Assembly (NCBI GenBank): GCA_018436725.1
Contig: JAHDKT010000013.1
Location: forward strand, 172,925-236,924
Length of the DNA stretch: 64,000 nucleotides
Origin: Synergistaceae bacterium
GTDB lineage: Bacteria > Synergistota > Synergistia > Synergistales > Aminobacteriaceae
Direction of reading: 5' to 3'
Position 1 is the first letter of the stretch; each line of letters begins with the position of its first letter. Under the pieces are notes generated by a model. That model searched no databases, had not been told where the DNA came from, and worked only from the letters and a program-made list of their open reading frames with translations. Position numbers and translations under genes: made by a program. Positions 47,390-56,362 of this stretch are shown here, piece by piece.

Positions 47390-47878
47390 CTAAAAGGGGA
47401 TATCCGCATCCTCTTCGCCTTGCACCGAGGAAATGTCCATCGGGAAGTCGTCGTCCGAACTCCCGCCGCTGAAGCGGCGATCCTTCCGGATGCTGTCGCC
47501 GAACCCCTCGTCCTCGAACGAATCGGAAGGAGCGTCCTGCTTCTTCGAGCCGAGGAAAATAACTTCGGCGGCAACCACTTCGGTGACGTACCGTTTCCCT
47601 GAACCGTCCTTGGCTTCGTAACTCCGAACCTGAAGTCTGCCCTCGACGAAAGCGGGACTCCCTTTCTTCAAGTAACGTTCACAGTTTTCAGCAGTGGACC
47701 CCCAGACAACAACAGGAATAAAGTCAACGCTCTCCTGCAATTCGCCGTTTTTATCCTTCCACGTTCTGTTTACAGCAAGCGGAAAGTTCGCAACGGCCTG
47801 TTTTCCGGCGGTATACCGCACTTCAGGATCTCGAGCCAGATTCCCCATGAGTACGACTTTATTGAACCCTTTCGCCAC
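47390..47878 (-). CDS. ssb: Single-stranded DNA-binding protein
   Basis: 162 aa OB-fold protein protecting ssDNA. It starts MAKGFNKVVLMGNLARDPEVRYT; the OB fold covers about 1-110, then a flexible acidic linker and the protein-docking tip DADIPF at the C-terminus. It lies between rpsF and rpsR, the conserved bacterial order. Confidence 0.98.
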   Translation of the reverse strand: MAKGFNKVVLMGNLARDPEVRYTAGKQAVANFPLAVNRTWKDKNGELQESVDFIPVVVWGSTAENCERYLKKGSPAFVEGRLQVRSYEAKDGSGKRYVTEVVAAEVIFLGSKKQDAPSDSFEDEGFGDSIRKDRRFSGGSSDDDFPMDISSVQGEEDADIPF

Positions 47879-47890
47879 GACCCCGCCTCC

Positions 47891-48181
47891 TTACTTTTCG
47901 TCAAGACGGATTGTCATCTGACGATAAATGTTCGGGCGCAAACCAAGAACACGGTGAAGCTCTCCAAGCTGATCGGGCTTCAGCTTGAAGCTGCACAATG
48001 CGTAAAAACCTTCCGTTTTCTTATCGATGGGGTAGGCAAGACGCCTTTTTCCCCAGAAATCAGTCTTGACGATCTCCCCCTCAAGACTGCGCACGACCTC
48101 TTCAACCTTCGCGATCTCCTCTTTGGGATCCTCCAGTTCGGCGCTCACAAGCACCATCATTTCATATGGCCGCACACTCAT
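47891..48181 (-). CDS. rpsF: Ribosomal protein S6
   Basis: 96 aa 30S protein with the ferredoxin-like fold: MSVRPYEMMVLVSAEL, EVVRSLEGEIVKTDFWGKRRLAYPIDKKTEGFYALCSF, ending NIYRQMTIRLDE. GGAGGAGGTGA directly precedes the ATG. Promoter at 48247-48275. Confidence 0.98.
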   Translation of the reverse strand: MSVRPYEMMVLVSAELEDPKEEIAKVEEVVRSLEGEIVKTDFWGKRRLAYPIDKKTEGFYALCSFKLKPDQLGELHRVLGLRPNIYRQMTIRLDEK

Positions 48182-48204
48182 TCACCTCCTCCCTCTGGAC
48201 TCTG

Positions 48205-48226
48205 GCCCCTTTTCAAAGAAAGGGGC
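48205..48226 (-). promoter_or_regulatory. Leader hairpin of the rpsF operon
   Basis: Stem GCCCCTTT / AAAGGGGC in the roughly 60-nt leader between the rpsF promoter and its ribosome site. S6:S18 leader autoregulation is known in other bacteria, but I do not see the expected CCG bulge, so a regulatory role is only possible. Confidence 0.35.
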
Positions 48227-48246
48227 AGGGAAAAACTTGCCATGGG

Positions 48247-48275
48247 ATTATACATTATTGTCTCCCTTCAGGCAA
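48247..48275 (-). promoter_or_regulatory. Promoter of rpsF-ssb-rpsR
   Basis: Minus-strand TTGCCT, 17-nt spacer, TATAAT. It overlaps the 3' end of the divIC-like gene, so the ribosomal-protein group has its own start. Confidence 0.75.
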
Positions 48276-48557
48276 GGAATTCTTCTTTTTTTCGATTTTA
48301 AAAACCAGCTCTCCCGGGAAGGAGAGGTTGTACTGTTCGCGGGCAAGGTGCGCCAGCCCCTCCGTAGTGCCGTAAAACGCTATCTTCTCTCGAAGCTCCT
48401 GCACAGTGCGGCTCATCGAGACCAGGATCGCCATCCGCTCGTCGACAAGGACGGTCAGACGGTTGATCTTCTGGATCTCCAGATAAAACGATGTCCCCAT
48501 TATAGCCGCAAAAAGAATCAGAAGCGCCGCAAGCAGAATCCAACGGAGGCGAAGCAC
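48255..48557 (-). CDS. FtsB/DivIC-like septum formation protein
   Basis: 100 aa: one N-terminal TM helix (WILLAALLILFAAIMGTSFYL, about 6-26), then a short coiled coil (LTVLVDERMAILVSMSRTVQELREKI) and a C-terminal LAREQYNLSFPGELVFKI segment, the usual septum-initiator layout. The GTG at 48557 lies 4 nt after the argS stop, with GAGAGG 10 nt before it. In other bacteria such proteins link FtsL to FtsI/W at the septum. Confidence 0.82.
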   Translation of the reverse strand: MLRLRWILLAALLILFAAIMGTSFYLEIQKINRLTVLVDERMAILVSMSRTVQELREKIAFYGTTEGLAHLAREQYNLSFPGELVFKIEKKKNSLPEGRQ

Positions 48558-48561
48558 ATCA

Positions 48562-50238
48562 CTACATCCTCTCGGGTGCGGAAACCCCAAGCAGGCCAAG
48601 CGCCGTCGAAAGCACCGTACCGGCGGCCTGAACAAGGAGCAGACGCGCTTTCATCACGAATTCCTCCTCGCCGAGTATGCGGCACGCGTTGTAGAAGGAG
48701 TGAAAATCACCGGCGAGATCCAAAACATAGGTGACCAATATATGCGGCGCAAGTTCACGCGAAGCTTTTTCCATCTCTTCAGGAAAGGAGCCAAGCCTGG
48801 CAAGAAGACGCCTTTCTTCATCTCCGGAGAGCGCCTCCATATTTACCTCGTCTGCACCGGGAAGCCGCACGTCACGAGCCTCCGCTTCGCGGAGGACGCT
48901 GCAGATACGTGCATGCGCATACTGGGCGTAGTACACCGGGTTGTCATTTGATGCCTGTTTTGCGAGTTCAAGATCGAAATCAAGGTGAGAGTCGCTTCGT
49001 CGCATGACAAAGAAAAAGCGAGTGGCATCCACTCCGACTTCCTCCAGTACGTCCCGTAGCGTGACGAACTGGCCAGATCGCGTGGACATGGGGATCTGCT
49101 GTCCATCCCGAAGGAGATTGACGAACTGTATGAGCAGCACCTGAAGATCCTCGGCATTTCTTCCAAGAGCTTCAACGCCTGCCTTCATCCTCGGAACGTA
49201 TCCGTGATGATCCGCTCCCCAGATGTCAATGACTTTCTCGAAGCCCCTGTCAAACTTCTCCTTGTGATACGTTATGTCCGACGCGAAGTACGTGGGGACT
49301 CCGTTGCTTCTGATCAGGACTCTGTCCTTCTCGTCGGTGAAGTCCGTCGACTTGAACCAGAGCGCTCCTTCATTTTCAAAAGCAAACCCGCGCTCTTTCA
49401 AGGTTTCCATAGCTGAAGGGACTAAATCACGCTCATACAAACTCTTCTCTGAGAACCAAACGTCGAACTTCACACCGAAATCGGCCAAGTCCTTTTTTAT
49501 CGTTTCCAGAATAGCGTCGGCTGCGAATTTTTTGAAGAACGGCCGGCTTTCCTCCAGAGGCATGGAGAGAAAACGATCCCCCTCAAGCTCGCGAACGGCG
49601 CGCGCTATGTCGTAGATATACTCCCCCTTATAGCCATCCTCAGGGAAGGGGGCCTTTTCAGGAACGCATGCGATCTCGAAATAGCGGGACTGTGTCGAGC
49701 GTCCAAGGATGTCCATTTGGAGGCCCGCATCGTTGATATAGTACTCCCGCTCTACCCTCCACCCCGTGAAGGAGAGAATGGACGCTATGATATCGCCGAC
49801 GGCCGCCCCCCTGCCGTGCCCTACGTGAAGCGGTCCGGTAGGATTCGCGCTGACGAATTCCACCTGCACCTTCTTGTCTTCGCCGAGAGAAGAGGAACCG
49901 TACCTTTTCCCCTCGAGGAGAATCTCTGACAGAACCTTCTCCATCCACTTCAGCGAGAGAAAAAAGTTGACGAAACCGGGAGCGGCTACTTCAACCTTCG
50001 CAACAAATTCGTTCTCCTCAAGACGCTCGACGATCTTCCCGGCCAGATCTAAAGGTTTTTCGCCGAACAGTTTACAGAGCTTCATCGCACAGTTCGTCGA
50101 AACGTCTCCCTGCCCCTCGCGTTTAGGTTTTTCAAATGCGATCTCCGGCAGGTCCGAGGAAGGGATCCCCTTCTCGTCAGCCAGTTTTCGCAACGCGTTT
50201 TCAACGATCCCCCTAAGGGATTTTGTTACATCCGCCAT
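48562..50238 (-). CDS. argS: Arginyl-tRNA synthetase
   Basis: Class I synthetase of 558 aa. It has an N-terminal ArgRS additional domain (1-110), the catalytic VSANPTGPLHVGHGRGAAVGD motif (HVGH as the HIGH box, about 133) and a DALR-type anticodon-binding domain at the C-terminus (about 440-558). As in many ArgRS, the KMSKS loop is degenerate (MSTRSGQ). GGAGGTGG is well placed before the ATG. Confidence 0.97.
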   Translation of the reverse strand: MADVTKSLRGIVENALRKLADEKGIPSSDLPEIAFEKPKREGQGDVSTNCAMKLCKLFGEKPLDLAGKIVERLEENEFVAKVEVAAPGFVNFFLSLKWMEKVLSEILLEGKRYGSSSLGEDKKVQVEFVSANPTGPLHVGHGRGAAVGDIIASILSFTGWRVEREYYINDAGLQMDILGRSTQSRYFEIACVPEKAPFPEDGYKGEYIYDIARAVRELEGDRFLSMPLEESRPFFKKFAADAILETIKKDLADFGVKFDVWFSEKSLYERDLVPSAMETLKERGFAFENEGALWFKSTDFTDEKDRVLIRSNGVPTYFASDITYHKEKFDRGFEKVIDIWGADHHGYVPRMKAGVEALGRNAEDLQVLLIQFVNLLRDGQQIPMSTRSGQFVTLRDVLEEVGVDATRFFFVMRRSDSHLDFDLELAKQASNDNPVYYAQYAHARICSVLREAEARDVRLPGADEVNMEALSGDEERRLLARLGSFPEEMEKASRELAPHILVTYVLDLAGDFHSFYNACRILGEEEFVMKARLLLVQAAGTVLSTALGLLGVSAPERM

Positions 50239-50265
50239 ATAGCCACCTCCATAGGTTCTCTTCGT

Positions 50266-52095
50266 TTAGCGCGAACGCATGGGAAGGTTCTTCGTCCCCC
50301 AGGACATCCATCGCTGGACGGCTTCGGCGAGACTTCTTCCCGCTGCATCGTTTATGGTATCAGTGCTCAGCACAAGTTTCGCCCCCGCCGTCAGCGTGTT
50401 GCGGCGGCGGTTATGAAAGACCGACTCCTCATACTTGACTTTTTCCAGCGAGCGTGTCGCGGAAGCAGGCAGCATTACAATATCGGTCTTCGGAGGAAGT
50501 TTCAGCGTGAAGTTCTGCTCGATCACGAAGGGGAAGTTCATCCTGTACTCTTCCGACCATCTGCCCAGTTCATTCAGCCACGACGGTAAGACTGCCGGAT
50601 ACGGGAAGAGCATGGAACCGCCGCTCACGATACTGTTCCTCAGCGAAACGGGGAACGTCGCCTGCCATCCGTACTTGATGGACTTCACCGCTTCGGTCCC
50701 TTCGGTGAAGGGAAGATTTGGTAACAGTTCATTCACGAGACGTTTCAACGTCGCCGCATTCGGGCTCCCTCCGGGGAAGAAAAAGGCGTTCCAGCCGTTC
50801 CGGACGAATACGTCCACACGCCCATTCGCCTCGCCGTCGGCGGAAAGTTCAAGGCTCCATTCGACCGAAAGCCTGTGTTCCGCAGCGGAACTTCCGCTGA
50901 CTATCCGACCGGTAAGGCTGCTCCCGGCGGAGGTATAGATATGTTTTCCCCACAGTGAGGGAGGTGTTTCGTTCGGACTCTGGCTCTGTCCGAGATCGAG
51001 GAAAAACGGGGAGATGCCGACGAGGTTCAACTCCAGCACGGGACGGAGAACCGATCCGCCCGAAGCTGGAGTACCGTCATTGAGCGCATGCGCGGTCAGC
51101 CAATGTACGGTGCTTTCCCAGCCTGCTTTTCGCATCCACCTGTTGAGAATAAGCACCTTTTCCCATTCGGACCAGGGCCCCTCCTCAGGGATAGTCGAAC
51201 GTACAATCGAGGAAAGAAACGGTCCCTGGAAGGAAGGCGCGGCATTCATCCATGAAATAAGCGCGCTCCCCGTTCGCAGCTTGTTCTGCTGATTGATCAG
51301 TTTTTCCACAGGAGCCGAAGGCTGCGGAACGAGTACATTCTCGTAGGCTGAAAGCATTCTCGCAAGAGGTTCAAGTCCCTTTCTGGTGGAAAAAGCCAGA
51401 TAGGACCGAGCATCTCCTCGCAGCGTCCGCGTCGTCCACGGAAGATTGTTCACCATATGCCAGGCATGGCGTTCCACAGCGCCGGCATTTTCTCTCCTCA
51501 GGTCGCCGACGCCTCTCGCCGAGACTGCAAGATCGCTGCCGGCAGGAACGTCGACGGTAACCTGAAGCTCCCAGAGCGGGAGGGTTTCATTCACCCAAAT
51601 GAAATCATCTACGGCAAAGCGTTTGGGAAAGACCTCCCGGTAGGAAAGAGAGATAATGTACTCTTCCTGAAGATCCGGAAAAGCGAGCTCGACAACCGAA
51701 ACCCCGCCGGACTGGCTCTTTCTGGGAAGAACGGGAGCGAGCATCCGCCCGGAGCCGGGATCGTAAAGAGCTGCAGAAAAGACCTCCACGCTCCCTCCGT
51801 CCTCAGGTACAGGAAGCGTCCATCTGCTCCACGATTCGTCAATCCCTCGCCGGGCAAGAATAACGAAGACCGAATCGCGGGTCATAGCCCCGTCGGCGCC
51901 TAAAGAATACCGGACATCTTTCAGCCAGATAACGCCGGAGCTTCCCGGGTAGTCGGAAAAACTCGGACATTCCTGGATCATACGGGGAATGTTCGCCGAA
52001 AGCGCGGAAAAACTCTCTCCGGGTGAATAAAAGAGAACTACACCAACGGCAAGTAGAGACAAAACACCTGAAAACATTTTTTTGCACGCGTTCAT
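50266..52095 (-). CDS. Exported DUF3857-domain protein
   Basis: 609 aa exported protein: signal peptide MNACKKMFSGVLSLLAVGVVLFYSPGESFSA, then a DUF3857-type beta-rich domain (about 50-210; YSLGADGAMTRDSVFVILAR, LYDPGSGRMLAPVLPR, VVELAFPDLQEEYIISLSYR). In other proteins this domain precedes a transglutaminase-like domain. Here the middle (about 300-400) keeps only WMRKAGWESTVHWLTA-like traces and no clear Cys-His-Asp triad, so enzyme activity is doubtful. The ATG at 52095 follows AAAGGAGAG. It lies just after secA; its function is unknown. Confidence 0.75.
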   Translation of the reverse strand: MNACKKMFSGVLSLLAVGVVLFYSPGESFSALSANIPRMIQECPSFSDYPGSSGVIWLKDVRYSLGADGAMTRDSVFVILARRGIDESWSRWTLPVPEDGGSVEVFSAALYDPGSGRMLAPVLPRKSQSGGVSVVELAFPDLQEEYIISLSYREVFPKRFAVDDFIWVNETLPLWELQVTVDVPAGSDLAVSARGVGDLRRENAGAVERHAWHMVNNLPWTTRTLRGDARSYLAFSTRKGLEPLARMLSAYENVLVPQPSAPVEKLINQQNKLRTGSALISWMNAAPSFQGPFLSSIVRSTIPEEGPWSEWEKVLILNRWMRKAGWESTVHWLTAHALNDGTPASGGSVLRPVLELNLVGISPFFLDLGQSQSPNETPPSLWGKHIYTSAGSSLTGRIVSGSSAAEHRLSVEWSLELSADGEANGRVDVFVRNGWNAFFFPGGSPNAATLKRLVNELLPNLPFTEGTEAVKSIKYGWQATFPVSLRNSIVSGGSMLFPYPAVLPSWLNELGRWSEEYRMNFPFVIEQNFTLKLPPKTDIVMLPASATRSLEKVKYEESVFHNRRRNTLTAGAKLVLSTDTINDAAGRSLAEAVQRWMSWGTKNLPMRSR

Positions 52096-52129
52096 TGCAC
52101 ACTCTCCTTTCCGCATCCAGACGCCCTTG

Positions 52130-54814
52130 TTATGCATTTTTACCGCAGCAGTGCTTGAATTTTTTCCCGCTGCCGCATGGACAGGGGTCGTTCCTCCCTG
52201 TCTTCGGTCCCTTTTTGACAGGCTGCTGTACGCCCTCAACTCCGTGTTTCAGTGAAGGCGGCTGCTGTTCCTGCGAGGCGCCGAAAGGAAGAATAAACTC
52301 TCTTCCTTCGCGGCGGTTACTTCCGTCGCTCGCACCGCCGCGTTCGCTCACTACGCGAACCCTGAAGGCCAGTTCGGCAACAGATTCCCGCACGCGCTCC
52401 ATCATCGACTGAAAGAGGTTGTACGATTCAAACTGGTATTCCAATAACGGGTCCTTCTGTCCGATCGCTCGAAGGCCGATTCCCCTCCGGAGTTCGTCCA
52501 TTGCAAGGAGATGGTCCTTCCAGCCGCTGTCGAGCGTATGAAGCACAAGGAAACGAAGCAGCGCCCGCCCCTCCTCTTTACCGAGGGTCTCCACTTTCCC
52601 GATAAACCGGTCTCTGATTTCCGCCACCAGTTCATCACGGTGCGCGAGCATGTCGCGGACGTTATCAACACCTTCCAGCCGGGCCTCAAGCCCGCTTCCG
52701 AAGATAGCCTTCAGACGGGCAACCGCGCGTGCCGGATCCGCTTCCCCTTCCTCGGGGAAGTACCGCTCAAGGATATCGTCGATCACACCTTCGATAATTT
52801 CCCAGACATGCTCCTGGATCCCCTCGTCGCGAAGGATCTGCTGGCGTTCGGTATAGACGGCTTCTCTCTGGCGGTTCATCACGTTGTCATACGCCAAGAG
52901 CTGTTTTCGAATATCGAAATGGAGCTGTTCCACTTTTTTCTGAGCATTTGCAATCGCTTTGGTGAGGAGATTGTGCTCTATCGACTCTCCCTCCTCCATT
53001 CCGAGCTTCTCCATGAGCCCCTGAATACGTTCGGAGCCGAAAAGACGGAGAAGATCGTCTTCAAGCGAAAGATAGAAGCGGCTGGAGCCAGGATCGCCCT
53101 GACGTCCCGCGCGACCTCGAAGCTGATTATCGATCCGCCTGGATTCATGACGCTCAGTCCCCAGTATTTTGAGACCTCCGAGAGCCTTTACCTTTTCGCG
53201 TTCCGCGCGGCACTGCCCACGGTATTTCTCAAGAAGCGCAGAATACTGTTCCGAACTCTCCGCGGCTTCTCCGTTCTCCCGGCGAAGGGCTTCCCTTGTC
53301 AGGAATTCGGGATTCCCGCCGAGAAGAATGTCCGTGCCGCGTCCCGCCATATTGGTGGCGACAGTCACAGCGCCGAGATGCCCCGCTTGGGCGACAATCT
53401 GCGCTTCCCGCTCGTGATGCTTGGCATTGAGCACCTGATGCGGGATCTTACGCGCCTTGAGCAGCTTGCTCAGACGCTCCGAGCTCTCTATGGATGTGGT
53501 GCCAACAAGGACAGGGCACCCTTCCTTATATGATTCTTCTATCTCGTCCGCAGCGGCGGAAAACTTTTCCAAAACGGTTCTGTAGATGACGTCCGGGCAG
53601 TCCTCGCGAATCATCTCCACATTCGTCGGGACAACAATAACTTCAAGGCCGTAGATCTCCTTGAACTCCTCAGCTTCGGTCGCGGCGGTACCCGTCATTC
53701 CAGCGAGCTTGCGGTACATGCGGAAGTAGTTCTGAAGCGTTATGGTGGCCAGGGTCTGGCTCTCCCTGCCGACTTTTACACCCTCCTTGGCTTCGATGGC
53801 CTGATGCAGTCCGTCGGAGTAACGCCGGCCGACCATCAAACGGCCTGTGAATTCGTCGACGATGATGATTTCTCCGTCCTTCACGACGTAGTGGACATCC
53901 TTCTGGAAGAGAATGCGCGCTTTCAGGGCCTGCACGATCCGGTGCGCCAGATCGGAGTGCGCGGCATCGGAAAAGAGGTCCGGCAGCTTGAGGAGCTCCT
54001 CGCATCTGGCGATACCGGCTTCGGTCATCGCAACGTTCCGTTCTTTCTCGTCCTTCTCGAAATCGCGCCCCTCTTTCAACTGACGGGCTATCCGATCGGA
54101 TGTGGTGTACATCTCCACGTTGTCGTCCGATGGACCGGAGATGATGAGCGGCGTTCGCGCTTCGTCGATCAGGATGGAGTCGACCTCGTCCACGATACAG
54201 TATGCGTGTCCCCTCTGCACAAGGTGCGACTCGTTCACCGCCATGTTATCGCGCAGATAGTCGAAACCGAATTCGCTGTTGGTTCCGTATGTGATATCCG
54301 CTCTGTAGGAGGCAAGACGCTCTTCCGGGTCCATGTACGCATAAATGACGCCGACGGAGAGTCCGAGGAATGTGTAGATCGGCCCCATCCACTCGGCGTC
54401 CCTTCTGGCGAGGTAGTCGTTCACCGTCACCAGGTGAACTCCTTCCCCTGAAAGAGCGTTTAACACAACGGCAAGAGTTGCAACGAGCGTTTTTCCCTCT
54501 CCCGTCTTCATCTCGGTGATCTTTCCCTCGTGCAGCGCCATACCACCCATCAGCTGGACATCGAAATGACGCAGTCCAATGGTGCGCCTGGACACTTCTC
54601 TCACTACCGCGAAGACCTCCGGGAGCATATCATCAGGGGTTTCACCCTCCGTGAGGCGTTTTTTAAATGAAGCGCCTTTCTCGCGCAACTCTTCGTCGGA
54701 GAGCGATAAAAGGGCAGGCTCAAGAGCATTGATCTGTTCTACGACACTTGTATAGCGCTTCAGGGCCCGTTCGTTAGGATCCAGACCGAGGGCCTTTTTG
54801 AGCATTTCGAGCAT
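52130..54814 (-). CDS. secA: Protein translocase ATPase SecA
   Basis: 894 aa motor that pushes preproteins through SecYEG. It has Walker A MKTGEGKTLVATLA (about 97), the DEVDSILIDEARTPLIISG box, the preprotein cross-linking domain, the second motor domain (TNMAGRGTDI) and a C-terminal zinc motif CPCGSGKKFKHCCGK that binds SecB/ribosomes. GAGGTG lies ahead of the ATG. Its promoter and leader hairpin are described separately. Confidence 0.98.
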   Translation of the reverse strand: MLEMLKKALGLDPNERALKRYTSVVEQINALEPALLSLSDEELREKGASFKKRLTEGETPDDMLPEVFAVVREVSRRTIGLRHFDVQLMGGMALHEGKITEMKTGEGKTLVATLAVVLNALSGEGVHLVTVNDYLARRDAEWMGPIYTFLGLSVGVIYAYMDPEERLASYRADITYGTNSEFGFDYLRDNMAVNESHLVQRGHAYCIVDEVDSILIDEARTPLIISGPSDDNVEMYTTSDRIARQLKEGRDFEKDEKERNVAMTEAGIARCEELLKLPDLFSDAAHSDLAHRIVQALKARILFQKDVHYVVKDGEIIIVDEFTGRLMVGRRYSDGLHQAIEAKEGVKVGRESQTLATITLQNYFRMYRKLAGMTGTAATEAEEFKEIYGLEVIVVPTNVEMIREDCPDVIYRTVLEKFSAAADEIEESYKEGCPVLVGTTSIESSERLSKLLKARKIPHQVLNAKHHEREAQIVAQAGHLGAVTVATNMAGRGTDILLGGNPEFLTREALRRENGEAAESSEQYSALLEKYRGQCRAEREKVKALGGLKILGTERHESRRIDNQLRGRAGRQGDPGSSRFYLSLEDDLLRLFGSERIQGLMEKLGMEEGESIEHNLLTKAIANAQKKVEQLHFDIRKQLLAYDNVMNRQREAVYTERQQILRDEGIQEHVWEIIEGVIDDILERYFPEEGEADPARAVARLKAIFGSGLEARLEGVDNVRDMLAHRDELVAEIRDRFIGKVETLGKEEGRALLRFLVLHTLDSGWKDHLLAMDELRRGIGLRAIGQKDPLLEYQFESYNLFQSMMERVRESVAELAFRVRVVSERGGASDGSNRREGREFILPFGASQEQQPPSLKHGVEGVQQPVKKGPKTGRNDPCPCGSGKKFKHCCGKNA

Positions 54815-54832
54815 AGCGTCACCTCAACAAAA

Positions 54833-54857
54833 AATTCGGCCGTGCAGCGCGCACGGC
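54833..54857 (-). terminator. Attenuator-like hairpin in the secA leader
   Basis: Minus-strand stem GCCGTGC-GCGCT-GCACGGC followed by CGAATTTTTTG, starting about 10 nt after the predicted transcription start and ending about 12 nt before the secA ribosome site. It has the shape of an intrinsic terminator but lies between promoter and gene. Confidence 0.55.
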
Positions 54858-54872
54858 ACATACCACCGGGTC

Positions 54873-54901
54873 ATTATATGTCCCGAACCCGTCGTGGTCA
54901 A
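54873..54901 (-). promoter_or_regulatory. secA promoter
   Basis: Minus-strand TTGACC, 17-nt spacer, TATAAT; one of the best sigma70-type promoters in the window. The predicted start is near 54866. Confidence 0.87.
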
Positions 54902-54954
54902 AGTATTTATGCGGACCTCCCGGAAACGGCGCGTCAGGACTGAAAAACGCACGG

Positions 54955-55524
54955 CTACTCGGTAAAGAGTTTTTTCCCCTTTATCAGATAGTCCATCCCC
55001 GACCAGAGCGTCATCAGCATAGCCACCCACATAACATGGATTCCGAAGGGAATGTTGAAGATGATCATCGCAATTGCCACGATCTGAAAGACCGTCTTCA
55101 GTTTGCCCGCGTTGGAGGCCGCAATGACAATGCCTTCAGCTGCGGCGACCATCCTGACTCCCGTGACGATCATCTCCCGGGTGAGAATGACAACCACTAT
55201 CCAGGCCGGGATACGGTGAAGCTCGACCAAAGCTATAAGAGCCGCCATGACAAGAATCTTGTCCGCGAGCGGATCAATAAACTTGCCAAGGTTTGTAACC
55301 ATTCCTTTCTTCCGGGCGATATAGCCGTCGGCCGTATCCGTCAGGGCTGCGAGAATAAACACGGAGCCGGCCAAAACATCGCCGACCGTCACCAAAATCC
55401 CGAGATCTTCGACACTGTAGACAGGGTACGTAAATTTGAACGTCAGGAAAATCAAAACGAGAGGCGCGAGAAAAACACGAAGGAGACTGAGTGTGTTAGG
55501 TATATTCCATACTTTTTTTCCCAC
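54955..55524 (-). CDS. pgsA: CDP-diacylglycerol-glycerol-3-phosphate 3-phosphatidyltransferase
   Basis: Makes phosphatidylglycerol phosphate, committing CDP-diacylglycerol to anionic phospholipids. The ~189 aa integral membrane protein has NIPNTLSLLRVFLAP at the start and the CDP-alcohol phosphotransferase motif DTADGYIARKKGMVTNLGKFIDPLADK (about 66-92) with all conserved Asp/Gly/Arg. The GTG at 55524 is chosen because AGGAGG lies 9 nt upstream; the open frame further upstream crosses the livF terminator. Confidence 0.92.
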   Translation of the reverse strand: MGKKVWNIPNTLSLLRVFLAPLVLIFLTFKFTYPVYSVEDLGILVTVGDVLAGSVFILAALTDTADGYIARKKGMVTNLGKFIDPLADKILVMAALIALVELHRIPAWIVVVILTREMIVTGVRMVAAAEGIVIAASNAGKLKTVFQIVAIAMIIFNIPFGIHVMWVAMLMTLWSGMDYLIKGKKLFTE

Positions 55525-55580
55525 GAAAATGTTCCTCCTGAAATATGATTTGCGTGTACAGTGTAGTTGATAAAGCAAAA

Positions 55581-55612
55581 AAGGGCAACCGGAAAAAGTC
55601 CCGGCTACCCTT
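55581..55612 (-). terminator. Terminator of the liv operon
   Basis: Minus-strand stem AAGGGTAGCCGG / CCGGTTGCCCTT (two G-T pairs) followed by TTTTGC, 22 nt after the livF stop. Confidence 0.88.
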
Positions 55613-55633
55613 CTCACTGCATAAAAAAACAAT

Positions 55634-56362
55634 TTATCCCCCCAGATAGGCCTCTTTTACACGGGCATCCTTGAGGAGCTCTTCTCCCTTGCCTTCCAAT
55701 ACAATGTTCCCGACCTCAAGTATATAGGCGTAGGAAGCGATCTTAAGGGCTGCAAAGGCGTTCTGCTCCACAAGGAGCACTGTTTTTCCCAGAGCGTTTA
55801 TCTCGCCGATTATTTCGAAGACCTCTTTCACAAGGAGCGGCGCGAGTCCCAGCGAGGGCTCGTCGAGCATAACGAGCTTCGGCTGGCTCATAAGCGCGCG
55901 GCCCACGGCGAGCATCTGCTGCTCTCCTCCCGACAGAGTCCCGCCCTTCTGCCAAGAGCGCTCTTTCAACCGGGGGAAGAGCTCGTACACATGATCCCTG
56001 TCTCTTTCTATTCCGTCCTTGTCATTCCGGATAAAGGCGCCGAGCTGAAGATTTTCCTCCACAGTAAGGTGTGGCAGAATACGACGCCCTTCGGGACTCA
56101 TTGCAATCCCAAGCTTCACCATTTCTTCCGGAGTCTTGCCGATGAGATTTACCTGCCCTGCAGCATCGCCGCCGGAGGGCGTGTAGAGAATCTTCCCCTT
56201 GACGTTTTTTACCAGTCCCGCCACAGCGCGGATGGTGCTGCTTTTCCCGGCGCCGTTCGCTCCGATAAGAGTGACGATGGCGCCTTCAGGAATTTCAAGG
56301 TTGATCCCTTTCACAGCGTGAATGGCGCCGTAATACACATGGAGATTCTCAATTTTCAACAT
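55634..56362 (-). CDS. livF: Branched-chain amino-acid ABC transporter ATPase LivF
   Basis: Second ATPase of the high-affinity branched-chain amino-acid importer. The 242 aa protein has Walker A GANGAGKSS (about 34), the signature LSGGEQQML (about 139), Walker B LVMLDEPSLGLAP and the H-loop/VEQN region. It overlaps livG by 14 nt. Confidence 0.96.
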   Translation of the reverse strand: MLKIENLHVYYGAIHAVKGINLEIPEGAIVTLIGANGAGKSSTIRAVAGLVKNVKGKILYTPSGGDAAGQVNLIGKTPEEMVKLGIAMSPEGRRILPHLTVEENLQLGAFIRNDKDGIERDRDHVYELFPRLKERSWQKGGTLSGGEQQMLAVGRALMSQPKLVMLDEPSLGLAPLLVKEVFEIIGEINALGKTVLLVEQNAFAALKIASYAYILEVGNIVLEGKGEELLKDARVKEAYLGG

